This document shows positions 36,576 to 45,377 of a stretch of 64,000 bases of DNA, one piece after another. The stretch's first letter is position 1, and each line of letters begins with the position of its first letter. The DNA comes from Pseudomonas sp. HOU2 (lineage in GTDB: Bacteria; Pseudomonadota; Gammaproteobacteria; Pseudomonadales; Pseudomonadaceae). A program made the translations under genes and the position numbers. The notes beneath the pieces were generated by a model. That model saw only the letters and a list, made by a program, of their open reading frames with translations. It was not told where the DNA came from and searched no databases. The stretch spans positions 1,612,001 to 1,676,000 of the forward strand of contig NZ_CP160398.1 of the NCBI RefSeq assembly GCF_040729435.1. Reading direction: 5' to 3'.

Positions 36576-37337
36576 ATGAACGCTCAAACGACATTTTTCC
36601 GACGCCTGACCTCCCGCACCCGCAAAGCGCTGTGCGCGACGTCTGCCGTCTGCTTGTTTTTCGCTGGCAGCCCTGCCGGTGCTGATACGGTTACCTTGCC
36701 TGACATGCTTATCGGCGTCACCCAGGGCTTTCTTGAGTTCACCGTAGAAGACTATCTGGCTACCAGTCAAACGGAAGGTCGCTACGAAATCGAGGTCAAC
36801 CAGCTCGACCCGCGTATGCGCATGCCTATGTGCGACAAGGAATTGACAGCGTCGCTGGAGAGTCCGGCACGCCCGCTGGGACGGGTTACGGTCAAGGTGC
36901 GATGCGAGGGAAGCTCGCCGTGGACGGTGTTCGTGCCCGCTCAAGTCCGCCTGTTTCGCGAGATTGTCACCACCACCCGCCCGCTGAAACGCGCCGGAAT
37001 TATCGAGCCGCAGGACGTGACCTTGCGTGAACGCGACATCAGCCAGATCAATCAGGGTTTCCTGACGTCGGTGGATGAAGCCATCGGGCAGAAATTAACC
37101 CGACCAACGGTCGCCGATCAGGTGATCACTCTGGTGCATCTGGAACAGGCTGAAGTGGTGCGCAAGGGTGATCAGGTGGTCATCATCGCCCGCAGCGGCA
37201 CACTCGCCGTGCGCATGCCCGGCGAAGCCCTGGCCAATGGCGGTCTGAAAGAACAGATCCGGGTGAAAAACCTCAATTCCAACCGGGTGATCAAGGCGCA
37301 AGTCATCGCACCGGGCCAGGTGGAAGTGGCCATGTAA
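36576..37337 (+). CDS. flgA: Flagellar P-ring chaperone FlgA
   Basis: 253 residues; periplasmic chaperone for FlgI in P-ring assembly. Signal peptide ~1-36 ([20 protein letters not shown]), then an SAF/ChapFlgA domain with [49 protein letters not shown] and the C-terminal [25 protein letters not shown] 36576 begins the signal peptide; longer frame rejected. Confidence 0.93.
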   Translation: MNAQTTFFRRLTSRTRKALCATSAVCLFFAGSPAGADTVTLPDMLIGVTQGFLEFTVEDYLATSQTEGRYEIEVNQLDPRMRMPMCDKELTASLESPARPLGRVTVKVRCEGSSPWTVFVPAQVRLFREIVTTTRPLKRAGIIEPQDVTLRERDISQINQGFLTSVDEAIGQKLTRPTVADQVITLVHLEQAEVVRKGDQVVIIARSGTLAVRMPGEALANGGLKEQIRVKNLNSNRVIKAQVIAPGQVEVAM

Positions 37338-37383
37338 AACGCTCAGGCAGAAAACTGGCGCCGATCTCGACGCTTCCCTAAAC

Positions 37384-37412
37384 TGTGCCGAAGCAGAACA
37401 CGCTTCGGCACA
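37384..37412. other. Perfect stem-loop between flgA and flgM
   Basis: An 11-bp perfect stem tgtgccgaagc / gcttcggcaca with a 7-nt loop, no T run on the plus side, 46 bp after flgA and ahead of the flgM sigma-28 promoter. Confidence 0.6.
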
Positions 37413-37435
37413 TGCAGCTCATTGCAAAGTGAGCC

Positions 37436-37462
37436 TAAAGTTTTCCAGGGAATGGCCGAGAA
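37436..37462 (+). promoter_or_regulatory. Sigma-28 (FliA) promoter of flgM
   Basis: TAAA-N15-GCCGAGAA, one mismatch from the FliA consensus TAAA-N15-GCCGATAA, 36 bp before the flgM ATG. FlgM is the anti-sigma factor of FliA, so this forms the known feedback loop. Confidence 0.85.
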
Positions 37463-37497
37463 CATGGCAAGCGTCCAAATTCCCAGAGGTTTTTAAC

Positions 37498-37824
37498 ATG
37501 GTCATCGATTTCAGCCGTTTGAACAGCTCCTCGTCACTTACGGGCAGTACACGTACCAGCAACGCCAAGGAAACCGCCGAATCCGGCACCTCCGCGCCGC
37601 TGAATACCCAGGCCGAAACGGCCAGTACCGCAAAAAGCGGGGAATCGGTACACCTCAGCAATGAGGCTCAACAGTTGCAGAAGGTCACTGACAAGCTGCG
37701 CGATCAGCCTGCCGTCGACAAAGCCCGCGTGGCCGAGTTGAAAGCAGCGATTGCCGATGGCAGCTATAAAGTCGACAGCAACCGTGTAGCCAGCAAACTG
37801 CTCAACTTCGAAGCCCAGCGCTAG
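37498..37824 (+). CDS. flgM: Anti-sigma-28 factor FlgM
   Basis: 108 residues; binds and holds FliA until it is exported through the finished hook. N-terminus [14 protein letters not shown], low-complexity Ser/Thr/Ala-rich middle expected of a disordered export substrate, and the FliA-binding C-terminus [36 protein letters not shown] 37498 with CAGAGG upstream. Confidence 0.93.
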   Translation: MVIDFSRLNSSSSLTGSTRTSNAKETAESGTSAPLNTQAETASTAKSGESVHLSNEAQQLQKVTDKLRDQPAVDKARVAELKAAIADGSYKVDSNRVASKLLNFEAQR

Positions 37825-37872
37825 GCTTTTGCCGGCGCCAGGCTTTTGGACGCTTAGAACCCAAGGCCAGCC

Positions 37873-38340
37873 ATGCACGACACTAATTTATTGCAACTGA
37901 TCACCGACGACTTTGCTCCAGCTCAACAATTGCTGGAGTTACTGCAAACCGAGTCCCTCGCCTTGCACGGTCGCGACATGCCTTTGCTCGAAGATATTCT
38001 GGCGCGCAAACAGGCATTGATCATTCTGCTTGAACAGCATGGCCGCAAGCGCAGCGAAATCCTCGCCAGCCTCAACCTGCCGCTCGACCGTCAGGGCCTG
38101 GAGCAACTGGCCAGCCACTCGAGCATTGGCGACCAGTTGCTGGCTCAGAGCGACGTGCTGACCGACCTGATTGCCCAGTGCCAGGCGGCCAACGTCAAGA
38201 ACGGCCAGTCGATCCAGATTCAACAGGCCGCCACGGCCAATCAGTTGAAAATCCTCACCGGGGGCGAGCCGCCAGCGTTGTATGACGCCTCGGGCACTTT
38301 CGCCAAACCCACCAAGCCGCGTACGCTCAGCCAGGCGTGA
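37873..38340 (+). CDS. flgN: Flagellar export chaperone FlgN
   Basis: 155 residues, mostly helical, chaperone for FlgK and FlgL. LLELLQTESLALHGRDMPLLEDILARKQALIILLEQHGRKRSE is typical of FlgN. It lies 48 bp after flgM on the same strand and is presumably in the flgMN unit. Confidence 0.9.
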   Translation: MHDTNLLQLITDDFAPAQQLLELLQTESLALHGRDMPLLEDILARKQALIILLEQHGRKRSEILASLNLPLDRQGLEQLASHSSIGDQLLAQSDVLTDLIAQCQAANVKNGQSIQIQQAATANQLKILTGGEPPALYDASGTFAKPTKPRTLSQA

Positions 38341-38432
38341 GCCATTCGACGTGCCTGCACTATCAACCCGCGAAACATGCTGGCAAAATGCTGGCTAGTC
38401 GTAGTCAAATTTTGTCTGGAGATTGAGAAAAC

Positions 38433-39179
38433 GTGCCAAACGCCCTAAGCGCGGATGACAGTCCGCAGCCCCCAAAGGTGCTGACCACGCCCCTGGAAAT
38501 CTCCAGCAACCTGCGCCAGCTGCAAGAAAGCCACGATCCGCTGATCATCACGTTCCATGAGCGCAGCCAGCGCTTTCAGAGCTACCTGATCAAGGTCGAC
38601 CGCGATACCGCGACCATCGCCCTGGACGAAATGATCCCGCGCGATGGCGAGCGTTTTCTGCTGGCGGGCGAACCGTTCAAGGTCGAAGGCTTCCACGAGG
38701 GCGTGCGCATCGCCTGGGAATGCACCGGCACGCTGAACATCGAAGAGTCCGAAGGCGACCGCTTCTACACCGGCGACCTGCCAACCGAAGTGGTTTACCA
38801 CCAGCGTCGCAACGCCTTTCGCGCAGCCCTGAAGCTGACCGATCTGGTCAGCGTCGAACTCGGCGGCGAAAAGCTCAAGGCGCCGATCAACGGCAAACTG
38901 CTGGATATTTCCGCCACCGGCTGCAAGCTGCGCTTCGAAGGCGACATTACTGATCGCCTGCAACTGGGCCAGGTCTACGACCGCATGATCGCCACCCCGC
39001 TGTTCGGCAATCAGCCCATCTCGGTCGAACTGCGTTATCTGCACTTCGAAGAAAAGCTCAACATCACCTTCGCTGGTCTGCGTTTCCACAACATCAGTGG
39101 CCAGGCGGCGCGCAACGTCGAGCGCTTCGTCTATCAGCTGCAGCGTGAAGCACGCCGGTTCGATAAAGACGATCTGTGA
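38433..39179 (+). CDS. flgZ: c-di-GMP-binding flagellar brake protein FlgZ/YcgR
   Basis: 248 residues: an N-terminal YcgR domain (~20-115) and a C-terminal PilZ domain (~120-240) with the c-di-GMP motif [10 protein letters not shown] (R-x-x-x-R class) and [13 protein letters not shown] (D/N-x-S-x-x-G). When loaded it slows the flagellar motor. GTG 38433 is used, with TGGAG upstream. It follows flgMN, as PA3353 follows PA3351-3352. Confidence 0.93.
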   Translation: MPNALSADDSPQPPKVLTTPLEISSNLRQLQESHDPLIITFHERSQRFQSYLIKVDRDTATIALDEMIPRDGERFLLAGEPFKVEGFHEGVRIAWECTGTLNIEESEGDRFYTGDLPTEVVYHQRRNAFRAALKLTDLVSVELGGEKLKAPINGKLLDISATGCKLRFEGDITDRLQLGQVYDRMIATPLFGNQPISVELRYLHFEEKLNITFAGLRFHNISGQAARNVERFVYQLQREARRFDKDDL

Positions 39180-39197
39180 TTCGTACAGGCAAATAGA

Positions 39198-39231
39198 AAG
39201 GGCAGTCCCTCGCGGGACTGCCCTTTTTTCT
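39198..39231 (+). terminator. Terminator after flgZ
   Basis: Stem aaagggcagtccc / gggactgccctttt with a TCGC loop and a T run, 18 bp past the stop. Confidence 0.88.
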
Positions 39232-39262
39232 GGCGGAAATTTTTCTGCCAGCACCGAACACC

Positions 39263-39363
39263 TGTGGCGAGGGAGCTTGCTCCCGCTGGGGCGCGAAGCG
39301 CTCCCTTTATCTGGCAAGCGGGGCCTGCTGCGCAGTCCAGCGGGAGCAAGCTCCCTCGCCACA
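39263..39363. repeat. REP pair, TGTGGCGAGGGAGCTTGCTCCCGC family
   Basis: Inverted copies at 39263-39287 and ~39338-39363; the right end (gccacag) runs directly into a hexanucleotide tandem array. Confidence 0.88.
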
Positions 39364-39414
39364 GTTACAGCCACAGCCACAGCCACAGCCACAGTTACAG
39401 TTACAGTTACAGCG
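39361..39414. repeat. Hexanucleotide tandem array (ACAGYY)9
   Basis: Nine 6-bp units: ACAGTT, four ACAGCC, three ACAGTT, then ACAGCG. It begins at the edge of the REP pair and lies 33 bp from the MFS stop. Confidence 0.88.
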
Positions 39415-39446
39415 TCTGCCTCTGAACAGCCTTACCCTCACCCGAC

Positions 39447-40829
39447 TCAGGGCCTGGCCCCACTGATGTCCGGTGTCGGTTTATCGCCGCCATCCGTCGG
39501 ATCAGTTTCCACCGCCGCTTCAGGCTGCACTTCGGGTTCTGGCTCAGGCTCAGGTTCCGGCGTAACCGTGGTCTGCATCTGCTCCTGTACCACCTGCTCA
39601 TCCACTCGCGGATCGAGCGCTGCAACCAGCGGCGAACTCGACATGCTGTCCGGCATCGCCACGTGATGCAGCGGTGCGTCGTCGACCTGATGCAGATTGG
39701 TCACGGCTTTCGGGCGGATGCGCCACACCAGCACCAACGCGAAGAAGCTGAAGAACGCGTACAGGCTCTGACTGCCGAACAGCTTCATCAGCACGCCCGC
39801 CAACAGCGGGCCGATACTTGCGCCGACCCCGTAGGTCACCAGCAGCATCGCCGTCAGCGACACCCGGCGATCGCCCTCGACGTGGTCGTTGGAGAACGCC
39901 ACCGCCAGCGGATACAGGCAGAACTGCACCAGCGAACACATGAAGCCGACGACAAACAAAACTTCCAGCGGCACCTGCGGCAGGATCGCCAGCGGCAACG
40001 CCGCGACCGCGAGGAACCCGGCAAAGCAGCGAATCAGCAGCGCCCGGTCATAACGGTCGGACAACCAGCCCAACGGCCACTGCACCAGCAGTCCGGCAAA
40101 AATGCAGCTACCCATGAACAGACCGACCTGCTCGGTCGACAGCCCCTGCTGCGAGGCATACAGCGGCGCCAGACCGTAGAACGAGCCGATGATCAGACCA
40201 GCACCGAGCACCGTGCTCAACGATTGCGGCACGCGCTTGATAAAGAAGCGCGGTTCCATCGGTGCCGGATGCAGCGGCGCCGGGTGAATCCGGCGGGTCA
40301 GCGCCACCGGCACCAGACACAGGGCAAAACACAGCGCGACCAGCATCAGCAGCTCCAGGCCGAGGCCCGGATGCATGACCAGAATCAACTGACCGAGCAC
40401 CAGCCCCAGATACGAAGCGATCATGTAACCGCTGAACACCAGCCCGCGCTGATTGGCATCGGCCTGCTCGTTGAGCCAGCTCTCGATCACCATGTATTGG
40501 CACATCATGCCCAGACCGACGATGGTCCGCAGCACCAGCCACGCCGGAAGCCAGTCGACCAGGCCATGCCCGAGCACCGCCGCGCCGACGATCCCGGCAC
40601 ACGCCGAATACGCTCGAATGTGTCCGACCCGGGCGATCAAGCGGTGACCGATCTTGCCGCCCAGCACCAGGCCGAAATAGTTGGCCGCCATCAGCGCACC
40701 GACCCACAGCCCGTCGACATGGTCAGCAGCCAGGCGCAATGCCAGATAAGTAGATAGAAGGCCCGAGCCGATCAACATCATCAGCGAGGCGAAATACAGC
40801 GCTCGAAAGGATTTCCAGATTTGGCGCAT
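39447..40829 (-). CDS. MFS transporter with acidic proline-rich C-terminal tail
   Basis: 460 residues. About 12 membrane helices in the first 390 residues, of the YcaD/major facilitator type (WLNEQADANQRGLVFSGYM in the middle loop, WPLGWLSDRYDRALLIR motif A-like). The last ~70 residues are soluble and hold EPEPEPEPEVQPEAAVE, an unusual tail. Substrate unknown. It lies 69 bp after the glutamine-synthetase-like gene on the same strand; a perfect hairpin (tcgggctatc...gatagcccga, ~40860) separates them. Confidence 0.88.
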   Translation of the reverse strand: MRQIWKSFRALYFASLMMLIGSGLLSTYLALRLAADHVDGLWVGALMAANYFGLVLGGKIGHRLIARVGHIRAYSACAGIVGAAVLGHGLVDWLPAWLVLRTIVGLGMMCQYMVIESWLNEQADANQRGLVFSGYMIASYLGLVLGQLILVMHPGLGLELLMLVALCFALCLVPVALTRRIHPAPLHPAPMEPRFFIKRVPQSLSTVLGAGLIIGSFYGLAPLYASQQGLSTEQVGLFMGSCIFAGLLVQWPLGWLSDRYDRALLIRCFAGFLAVAALPLAILPQVPLEVLFVVGFMCSLVQFCLYPLAVAFSNDHVEGDRRVSLTAMLLVTYGVGASIGPLLAGVLMKLFGSQSLYAFFSFFALVLVWRIRPKAVTNLHQVDDAPLHHVAMPDSMSSSPLVAALDPRVDEQVVQEQMQTTVTPEPEPEPEPEVQPEAAVETDPTDGGDKPTPDISGARP

Positions 40830-40898
40830 CGGCGTTCCGAGCGGCTCCTTGCAGTAAGTATCGGGCTATCCAAACGATAGCCCGACGACGACAGTTCG

Positions 40899-42242
40899 TC
40901 AGGCCTGGGCTGCTAGAACACGCCGTTCCCAGGGAGTGATTTCATCAAAGAAGCTGGTCAACTCCATGGTCTTCGAAGCGATGTAGCCTTCGATGAACTC
41001 CTGTCCGAACAGTTCCCTGGCCAATTGACTACGTTTCAGACGCTCGAGCGCGGCATGCAAGGTACACGGCAGCGAAAGATTGTCCGGCACTTCGAATTCG
41101 CCCTGAATCGCCGCGGTCGGTTCCAGCTCATGCTCGATCCCATGCAAGCCTGCGGCCAGACTCGCGGCAATCGCCAGATACGGGTTGGCATCGGCGCCGG
41201 GCAAGCGGTTTTCGACGCGCCGGGCCACTGGTGAACTGGCTGGAATCCGCAGCCCGGCGGCGCGGTTGTCGTGAGACCAGCAGGCATTGTTCGGCGACGC
41301 ATACGGGTGACACAGACGCTGATAAGAGTTCACGTTCGGCGCGAACAGCGCAGTGAAATCAGCCATGCCCGCCTGCTGCCCGCCGATGAAATGGCGGAAC
41401 ATCGCCGTCGGCTCGCCGCTCTGGTCGCTGAACACATTGTTGCCGGTGGCGATCTCGACGAGACTCTGGTGAATGTGCATCGAACTGCCCGGCGTGTGCG
41501 CCAGCGGCTTGGCCATGCACACTACGCTCAGACCATGCTTGAGCGCGACTTCCTTGAGCAGGTGTTTGAACAGGAAGGTCTGATCGGCGAGCAACAGCGG
41601 ATCACCATGCAGCAAGTTGATCTCGAACTGGCTGACGCCCATTTCATGCATGAAGGTATCGCGCGGCAGACCGAGGGCGGCCATGCATTTATAGACTTCG
41701 CTGAAGAATGGCCGCAGGCCATTGTTGGAACTGACACTGAACGCCGACTGACCATCCTCGCGGCGTCCATCTAGGCCTACCGGCGGGCGGAACGGCTGAG
41801 TCGGATCGGTGTTCGGGGCGAAGACAAAAAATTCCAGCTCGGTCGCCACCACCGGCGCGAGACCGCGCGCGGCGTAACGGGCGATGACTTTTTTGAGTTG
41901 ACCGCGGGTCGACAGATTGGAGCTTTCGCCGCTCAGTTCGTCGGCATCGCAGATGGCCAGGGCACGTAGCTCGTCGCTCCATGGCAGGGGATGGATCATG
42001 CTCGGCTCGGCCACCAGCGCGAGGTCGCCGTCATCGCTGCCGTAAAACCGCGCCGGCGGATAACCGCCCATGATGCATTGCAGCAGCACTCCCCGCGCCA
42101 TCTGCAAACGCCGCCCTTCGAGGAAACCCTCGGCGGTCATCACCTTGCCGCGCGGCACGCCGTTCAAATCCGGCGTGACACATTCAATCTCATCAATGCC
42201 GGTCAGTCGCTGCGCGAGTGAACGCTGGCCATCGGTTGTCAT
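40899..42242 (-). CDS. Glutamine synthetase family protein, likely gamma-glutamylpolyamine synthetase-like
   Basis: 447 residues, type I glutamine-synthetase fold, cytosolic. Conserved NVNSYQRLCHPYASPNN, HTPGSSMHIHQSL and the metal-binding VVATELEFFVF. The N-terminus DLNGVPRGKVM is the form seen in PuuA/SpuI enzymes that ligate glutamate to polyamines or ethanolamine rather than to ammonia. No spu/puu genes are adjacent, so the amine substrate is not known. ATG 42242 chosen. Confidence 0.85.
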   Translation of the reverse strand: MTTDGQRSLAQRLTGIDEIECVTPDLNGVPRGKVMTAEGFLEGRRLQMARGVLLQCIMGGYPPARFYGSDDGDLALVAEPSMIHPLPWSDELRALAICDADELSGESSNLSTRGQLKKVIARYAARGLAPVVATELEFFVFAPNTDPTQPFRPPVGLDGRREDGQSAFSVSSNNGLRPFFSEVYKCMAALGLPRDTFMHEMGVSQFEINLLHGDPLLLADQTFLFKHLLKEVALKHGLSVVCMAKPLAHTPGSSMHIHQSLVEIATGNNVFSDQSGEPTAMFRHFIGGQQAGMADFTALFAPNVNSYQRLCHPYASPNNACWSHDNRAAGLRIPASSPVARRVENRLPGADANPYLAIAASLAAGLHGIEHELEPTAAIQGEFEVPDNLSLPCTLHAALERLKRSQLARELFGQEFIEGYIASKTMELTSFFDEITPWERRVLAAQA

Positions 42243-42353
42243 GACGCAATCCTTGTTATTGTGCGAGCCGCGAACGGCGACCGTACAAAATAGGCTCCGG
42301 CTGTTCGGAATATCAAGCAGCGTCAAACAAAAAAACCACCTTGCATTTTTCCC

Positions 42354-42433
42354 TGTAGGAGCTGCCGCAGGCTGCGATCTTTTGACTTTGTTTTTAAGAT
42401 CAAAAGATCGCAGCCTGCGGCAGCTCCTACAGG
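42354..42433. repeat. REP pair, AAGATCGCAGCCTGCGGCAG family
   Basis: Inverted copies tgtaggagctgccgcaggctgcgatctttt and complement, 10 bp from the stop of the soluble kinase gene. Confidence 0.88.
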
Positions 42434-42443
42434 GGGCATGCCT

Positions 42444-43136
42444 TCACGGCAGGTAGAGGCTGAAGATGCCACCACCCAACGGCCCGCCATTGCGAATTTC
42501 GGTGTGCCCGACCACGCCATTGCGCTGATGCAACGCAGCAATACGGTTGGCGAAATACAGGCCCAGGCCAGTGCTGCCGCTGCCGTGATTGATGCCTTGC
42601 ACGTAATCGGCCTGACGCTCGAGCATTTCGGCCGGGTAACCGTCGCCGTCATCGTTGATGCTCAACACCAGTTGCCCGGCCTCGTCGCTGACGGTAATCA
42701 GCAGCGACTCGCGGGCATGACGAATGGCGTTGTTGATGCAGTTGCCCAACACCGAGGCAACCAATTCGCGATCGAAGAAACCCAGCGGGCTCAGCGGATC
42801 AACTTCGTAGGTAGCAATGATCCCGCGACTGGCAAACACCTCTTGATGCGCGGCCAGTTGCGCCTCGATGAAATCATCCAGCTCGTGATACGCCGGTTGC
42901 AACGGCAACTGGTTGACGCCGAGTTTGTACAGCCCGAGCAACTGCACCAGCATGCCGTTGAGGTGGGCAAACTCGAAGTCGATCACGCCCTGCTCCGCCC
43001 CTCCACGCTGCCCCTCGGGCAAACGCGCCAACCACTGGCTATGGGCCTGCGTCAGCATCGCCAGCGAGTTCTTCATGTCGTGAACGGTGGAGGCGATCAC
43101 CGTGGAAAAATCCAGCGCCTGCTCGTCTTGGTTCAT
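42444..43136 (-). CDS. Soluble sensor histidine kinase
   Basis: 230 residues, no membrane segment or HAMP. The H-box is STVHDMKNSLAML (~20), the N-box LGNCINNAIRHA, and G-boxes SINDDGDGYPAEM and GSTGLGLYFANRI. A compact kinase with almost no sensor region, so its input probably comes through a partner. ATG 43136 overlaps the stop of the receiver-TPR gene by 4 bp (ATGA), so the two are one functional pair. Confidence 0.88.
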   Translation of the reverse strand: MNQDEQALDFSTVIASTVHDMKNSLAMLTQAHSQWLARLPEGQRGGAEQGVIDFEFAHLNGMLVQLLGLYKLGVNQLPLQPAYHELDDFIEAQLAAHQEVFASRGIIATYEVDPLSPLGFFDRELVASVLGNCINNAIRHARESLLITVSDEAGQLVLSINDDGDGYPAEMLERQADYVQGINHGSGSTGLGLYFANRIAALHQRNGVVGHTEIRNGGPLGGGIFSLYLP

Positions 43137-44737
43137 TCGCCAAACGCCTTGCTTTTCAGCTTCTGATAACGCGCATAACGCGCGTCGGTGTCGGGCATCA
43201 GGCCGACCATTTTCAGGCAGGCCCGACATTCTTCCAGCTCCGCCGACGGCACACTGGTGTCGGTGCCGTGCAGCAGCGACTGGGCCATGTTCAGCGCGAT
43301 ACTGATGTTCTTCGGTTGCATCTTCAGCGCCTTGCGGAACACCTCGCGGGCCTCCACCAGGTTGCCGGTCTTGTACACGCGCACGCCCTGCCGGTTGAGG
43401 TCGGCAGCGGCGTTGCTCGAACTGAGGATAGTCGGGTCGTCGGTGAGCTTGGCGATGTCTTTCATCACCGCCGGATCGTCACCGTAGATCTCCGCACAGC
43501 TCTTGAGCATCGAAGTGCCCGCCTCGGCCTGACCGAGCATCTGCAATTGCTTGGCGACCAGCAGCGCCGCTTCAGGGCTCATGAACTGTTCCATGCCGTC
43601 GAGGCGCATCAGCGCTTGTTCGGTGAGCTTGTCGGCGGTCTCGGCATCGTTGAGCAGCAGACTGGTGGCCTTCATCAGCCGCGCACGAATCTGCAGGCCC
43701 GGGTCAGACGGGTTCTCTTTGGCGACGGCGCTGAGCGTGGTGTTGATCTCCAGCCGCGTGCGCGTGTCGAGCCCGCGCTCACTGCCCTTGCTGATCAAGG
43801 CATGGGCCAGACCGAGGTTGCTTTCCGGGTCCTTGAAACGCGACTGCGCACCCTGCGCCACCGCCTGACGATAGGCCCGGGACGCGGTGTCGAAGTCTTC
43901 GTTGGCCATCGCCAGTTTGCCGAGCAACGCCTGCCGGCGCACCGCCAGCGGCGACAAACGAATCGCCTCCTCCAGCACCCGCTGCGCGCCTTTGGTATCG
44001 CCCTCGGCGACCAGCACATCGGCCATGCCGTCGTACAGCGCCGGCATCATCGGGAACACCTTCAGGGCTTTTTCGTAGACACCCTTGGCCTGCGCCACTT
44101 GCCCACGCTTGAACAGCAACTTGCCCAGCCCGGCAAACGCCCACGGCAACGGCCGGTCAGCGATGATGCTGTCATAGAGGCGTTCAAGGGCTTCGTTCTG
44201 GTTCATGTCGCGCAGCGCATCGGCGCGATAACGCAGGCACAGCGGCGAATAACGAATGTCCTGCTTGCACAGCGCAATACAGGCATTGAGCACCTCGACC
44301 GGCTTACCGCGATCAAGGGCTTGCAAAATCGGTTTGAGCAACGTCTTGCGCTGCTCCAGACGCTCCAGGCGCTGGGCCAGGCCGGAGCGGTTGAACGGCT
44401 TGGTCAGGTAAGCATCCGGCTCGTGCTCCAGGGCACTGAGCACCATCGCCTGACTGGTCTCGGCGGTCACCATGACAAATACCGCTTCATGGCTGATGAG
44501 CTTTTCCGACATCAGGTCTTCGAGGACCTGCTGGCCGTTCTTCTTGCCGTCGCCGAGGTGAAAATCCTGCAGAATGAAGTCATAAGACTTCTGCGCACAC
44601 ATCTTCAGCGCCTGCTCGCCGGTATCGGCGGTATCCACATCCTTGACCCCCAGTTCGCGCAGCATCGAGCGTACGGAACTGCGGAAATCCGAGAAATCAT
44701 CGACGATCAGAAAACTCTTTTGGTGATACGACAGCAT
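43133..44737 (-). CDS. Response regulator with TPR output domain
   Basis: 534 residues: receiver (~1-125) with IVDDFSDFRSSV, phospho-Asp in FILQDFHLGDGKKNGQQ and Lys in YLTKPFNRSG, then about 400 residues of tetratricopeptide helices (e.g. PLPWAFAGLGKLLFKRGQVAQAKGVYEKALKVFP, and AREVFRKALKMQPKNISIALNMAQSLL near the end). No DNA-binding or enzymatic output domain; the TPR part should bind a protein partner. Frame start M at 44737 is at the receiver fold. Confidence 0.88.
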   Translation of the reverse strand: MLSYHQKSFLIVDDFSDFRSSVRSMLRELGVKDVDTADTGEQALKMCAQKSYDFILQDFHLGDGKKNGQQVLEDLMSEKLISHEAVFVMVTAETSQAMVLSALEHEPDAYLTKPFNRSGLAQRLERLEQRKTLLKPILQALDRGKPVEVLNACIALCKQDIRYSPLCLRYRADALRDMNQNEALERLYDSIIADRPLPWAFAGLGKLLFKRGQVAQAKGVYEKALKVFPMMPALYDGMADVLVAEGDTKGAQRVLEEAIRLSPLAVRRQALLGKLAMANEDFDTASRAYRQAVAQGAQSRFKDPESNLGLAHALISKGSERGLDTRTRLEINTTLSAVAKENPSDPGLQIRARLMKATSLLLNDAETADKLTEQALMRLDGMEQFMSPEAALLVAKQLQMLGQAEAGTSMLKSCAEIYGDDPAVMKDIAKLTDDPTILSSSNAAADLNRQGVRVYKTGNLVEAREVFRKALKMQPKNISIALNMAQSLLHGTDTSVPSAELEECRACLKMVGLMPDTDARYARYQKLKSKAFGE

Positions 44738-44916
44738 CGAGGATTTCCAGGCAATTGAAGTAGGTGAACCGGGGGGCGTTTTCACAGGCGCGCAGATGAT
44801 AGCTGGAGGCTAAATGCTATCAAGCGATTTCGTGCGAGTCTGAGGTCGCCGAATGAGTTATCGGCAAGGGGTGGGGTTCTCTGAAGTGGAGAGGTTCAAG
44901 ATTGCTTGTGCAGCGA
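44738..44916. other. Gene-free stretch
   Basis: No persuasive gene. The plus-strand frame 44853-45281 has biased, non-protein-like composition and overlaps the better minus-strand frame. No repeat or terminator seen. Confidence 0.5.
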
Positions 44917-45132
44917 TTACCCTGCGCGCCGGGTCATCTTTTCAATACAAGGCTTATCTCGACTGGCGACACGGGCGAAGCGCTGAAGGCTATCGACGTC
45001 AACCGTTCCGGTTTCGTGGATCTCCTCGCGGATGCGAGACGAGGGGGCCTTGTATTCGCGGTTTCCGGAATCGGAAGAAGGTTGGCGAGAATGAATTGAA
45101 GATGGGGGGTGCCAAGGAGATTGGGATGTCAT
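44917..45132 (-). CDS. Possible small protein coupled to the upstream hypothetical
   Basis: 71-codon frame whose ATG overlaps the stop of the 82-residue gene (ATGA), a common coupling arrangement. The first 30 residues are Ser/Pro-rich; the second half (REEIHETGTVDVDSLQRFAR) looks more protein-like. No family recognised; it may be a chance frame. Confidence 0.3.
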   Translation of the reverse strand: MTSQSPWHPPSSIHSRQPSSDSGNREYKAPSSRIREEIHETGTVDVDSLQRFARVASRDKPCIEKMTRRAG

Positions 45133-45377
45133 GGAGAGTAATCCTCCCAGCCGGGCCCTCCATAAGGCGTCTTATCCAGCTCGGGAAAATCCGTCGTCCA
45201 CTCCCCCCAGTCCATGTACTCATAGTACTTGTTCATCGCTTCAAAGCGGCTTGCCGCCTCAACTTCCCAAATCAGTTTTGACCCCGGCTCAAGGAGCGCG
45301 CGCGATTCATCACCCTGAGGCCCGGAGGGACAAAACAATTGTAAGCCATCGGGTTCCAGCCATAGTTCATGATTCAA
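45129..45377 (-). CDS. Small conserved hypothetical acidic protein
   Basis: 82 residues, acidic and aromatic: MNHELWLEPDGLQLFCPSG at the start, LLEPGSKLIWEVEAASRFEAMNKYYEYMDWGEW in the middle. It is cytosolic, with no membrane segment or known domain. It resembles small orphan proteins of pseudomonads whose function is not known. ATG 45377. Confidence 0.6.
   Translation of the reverse strand: MNHELWLEPDGLQLFCPSGPQGDESRALLEPGSKLIWEVEAASRFEAMNKYYEYMDWGEWTTDFPELDKTPYGGPGWEDYSP

Noticed and set aside
44853-45281. 142-codon plus-strand frame
   Set aside because: It overlaps the more protein-like minus-strand gene at 45129-45377 and has no recognisable features or strong ribosome site.
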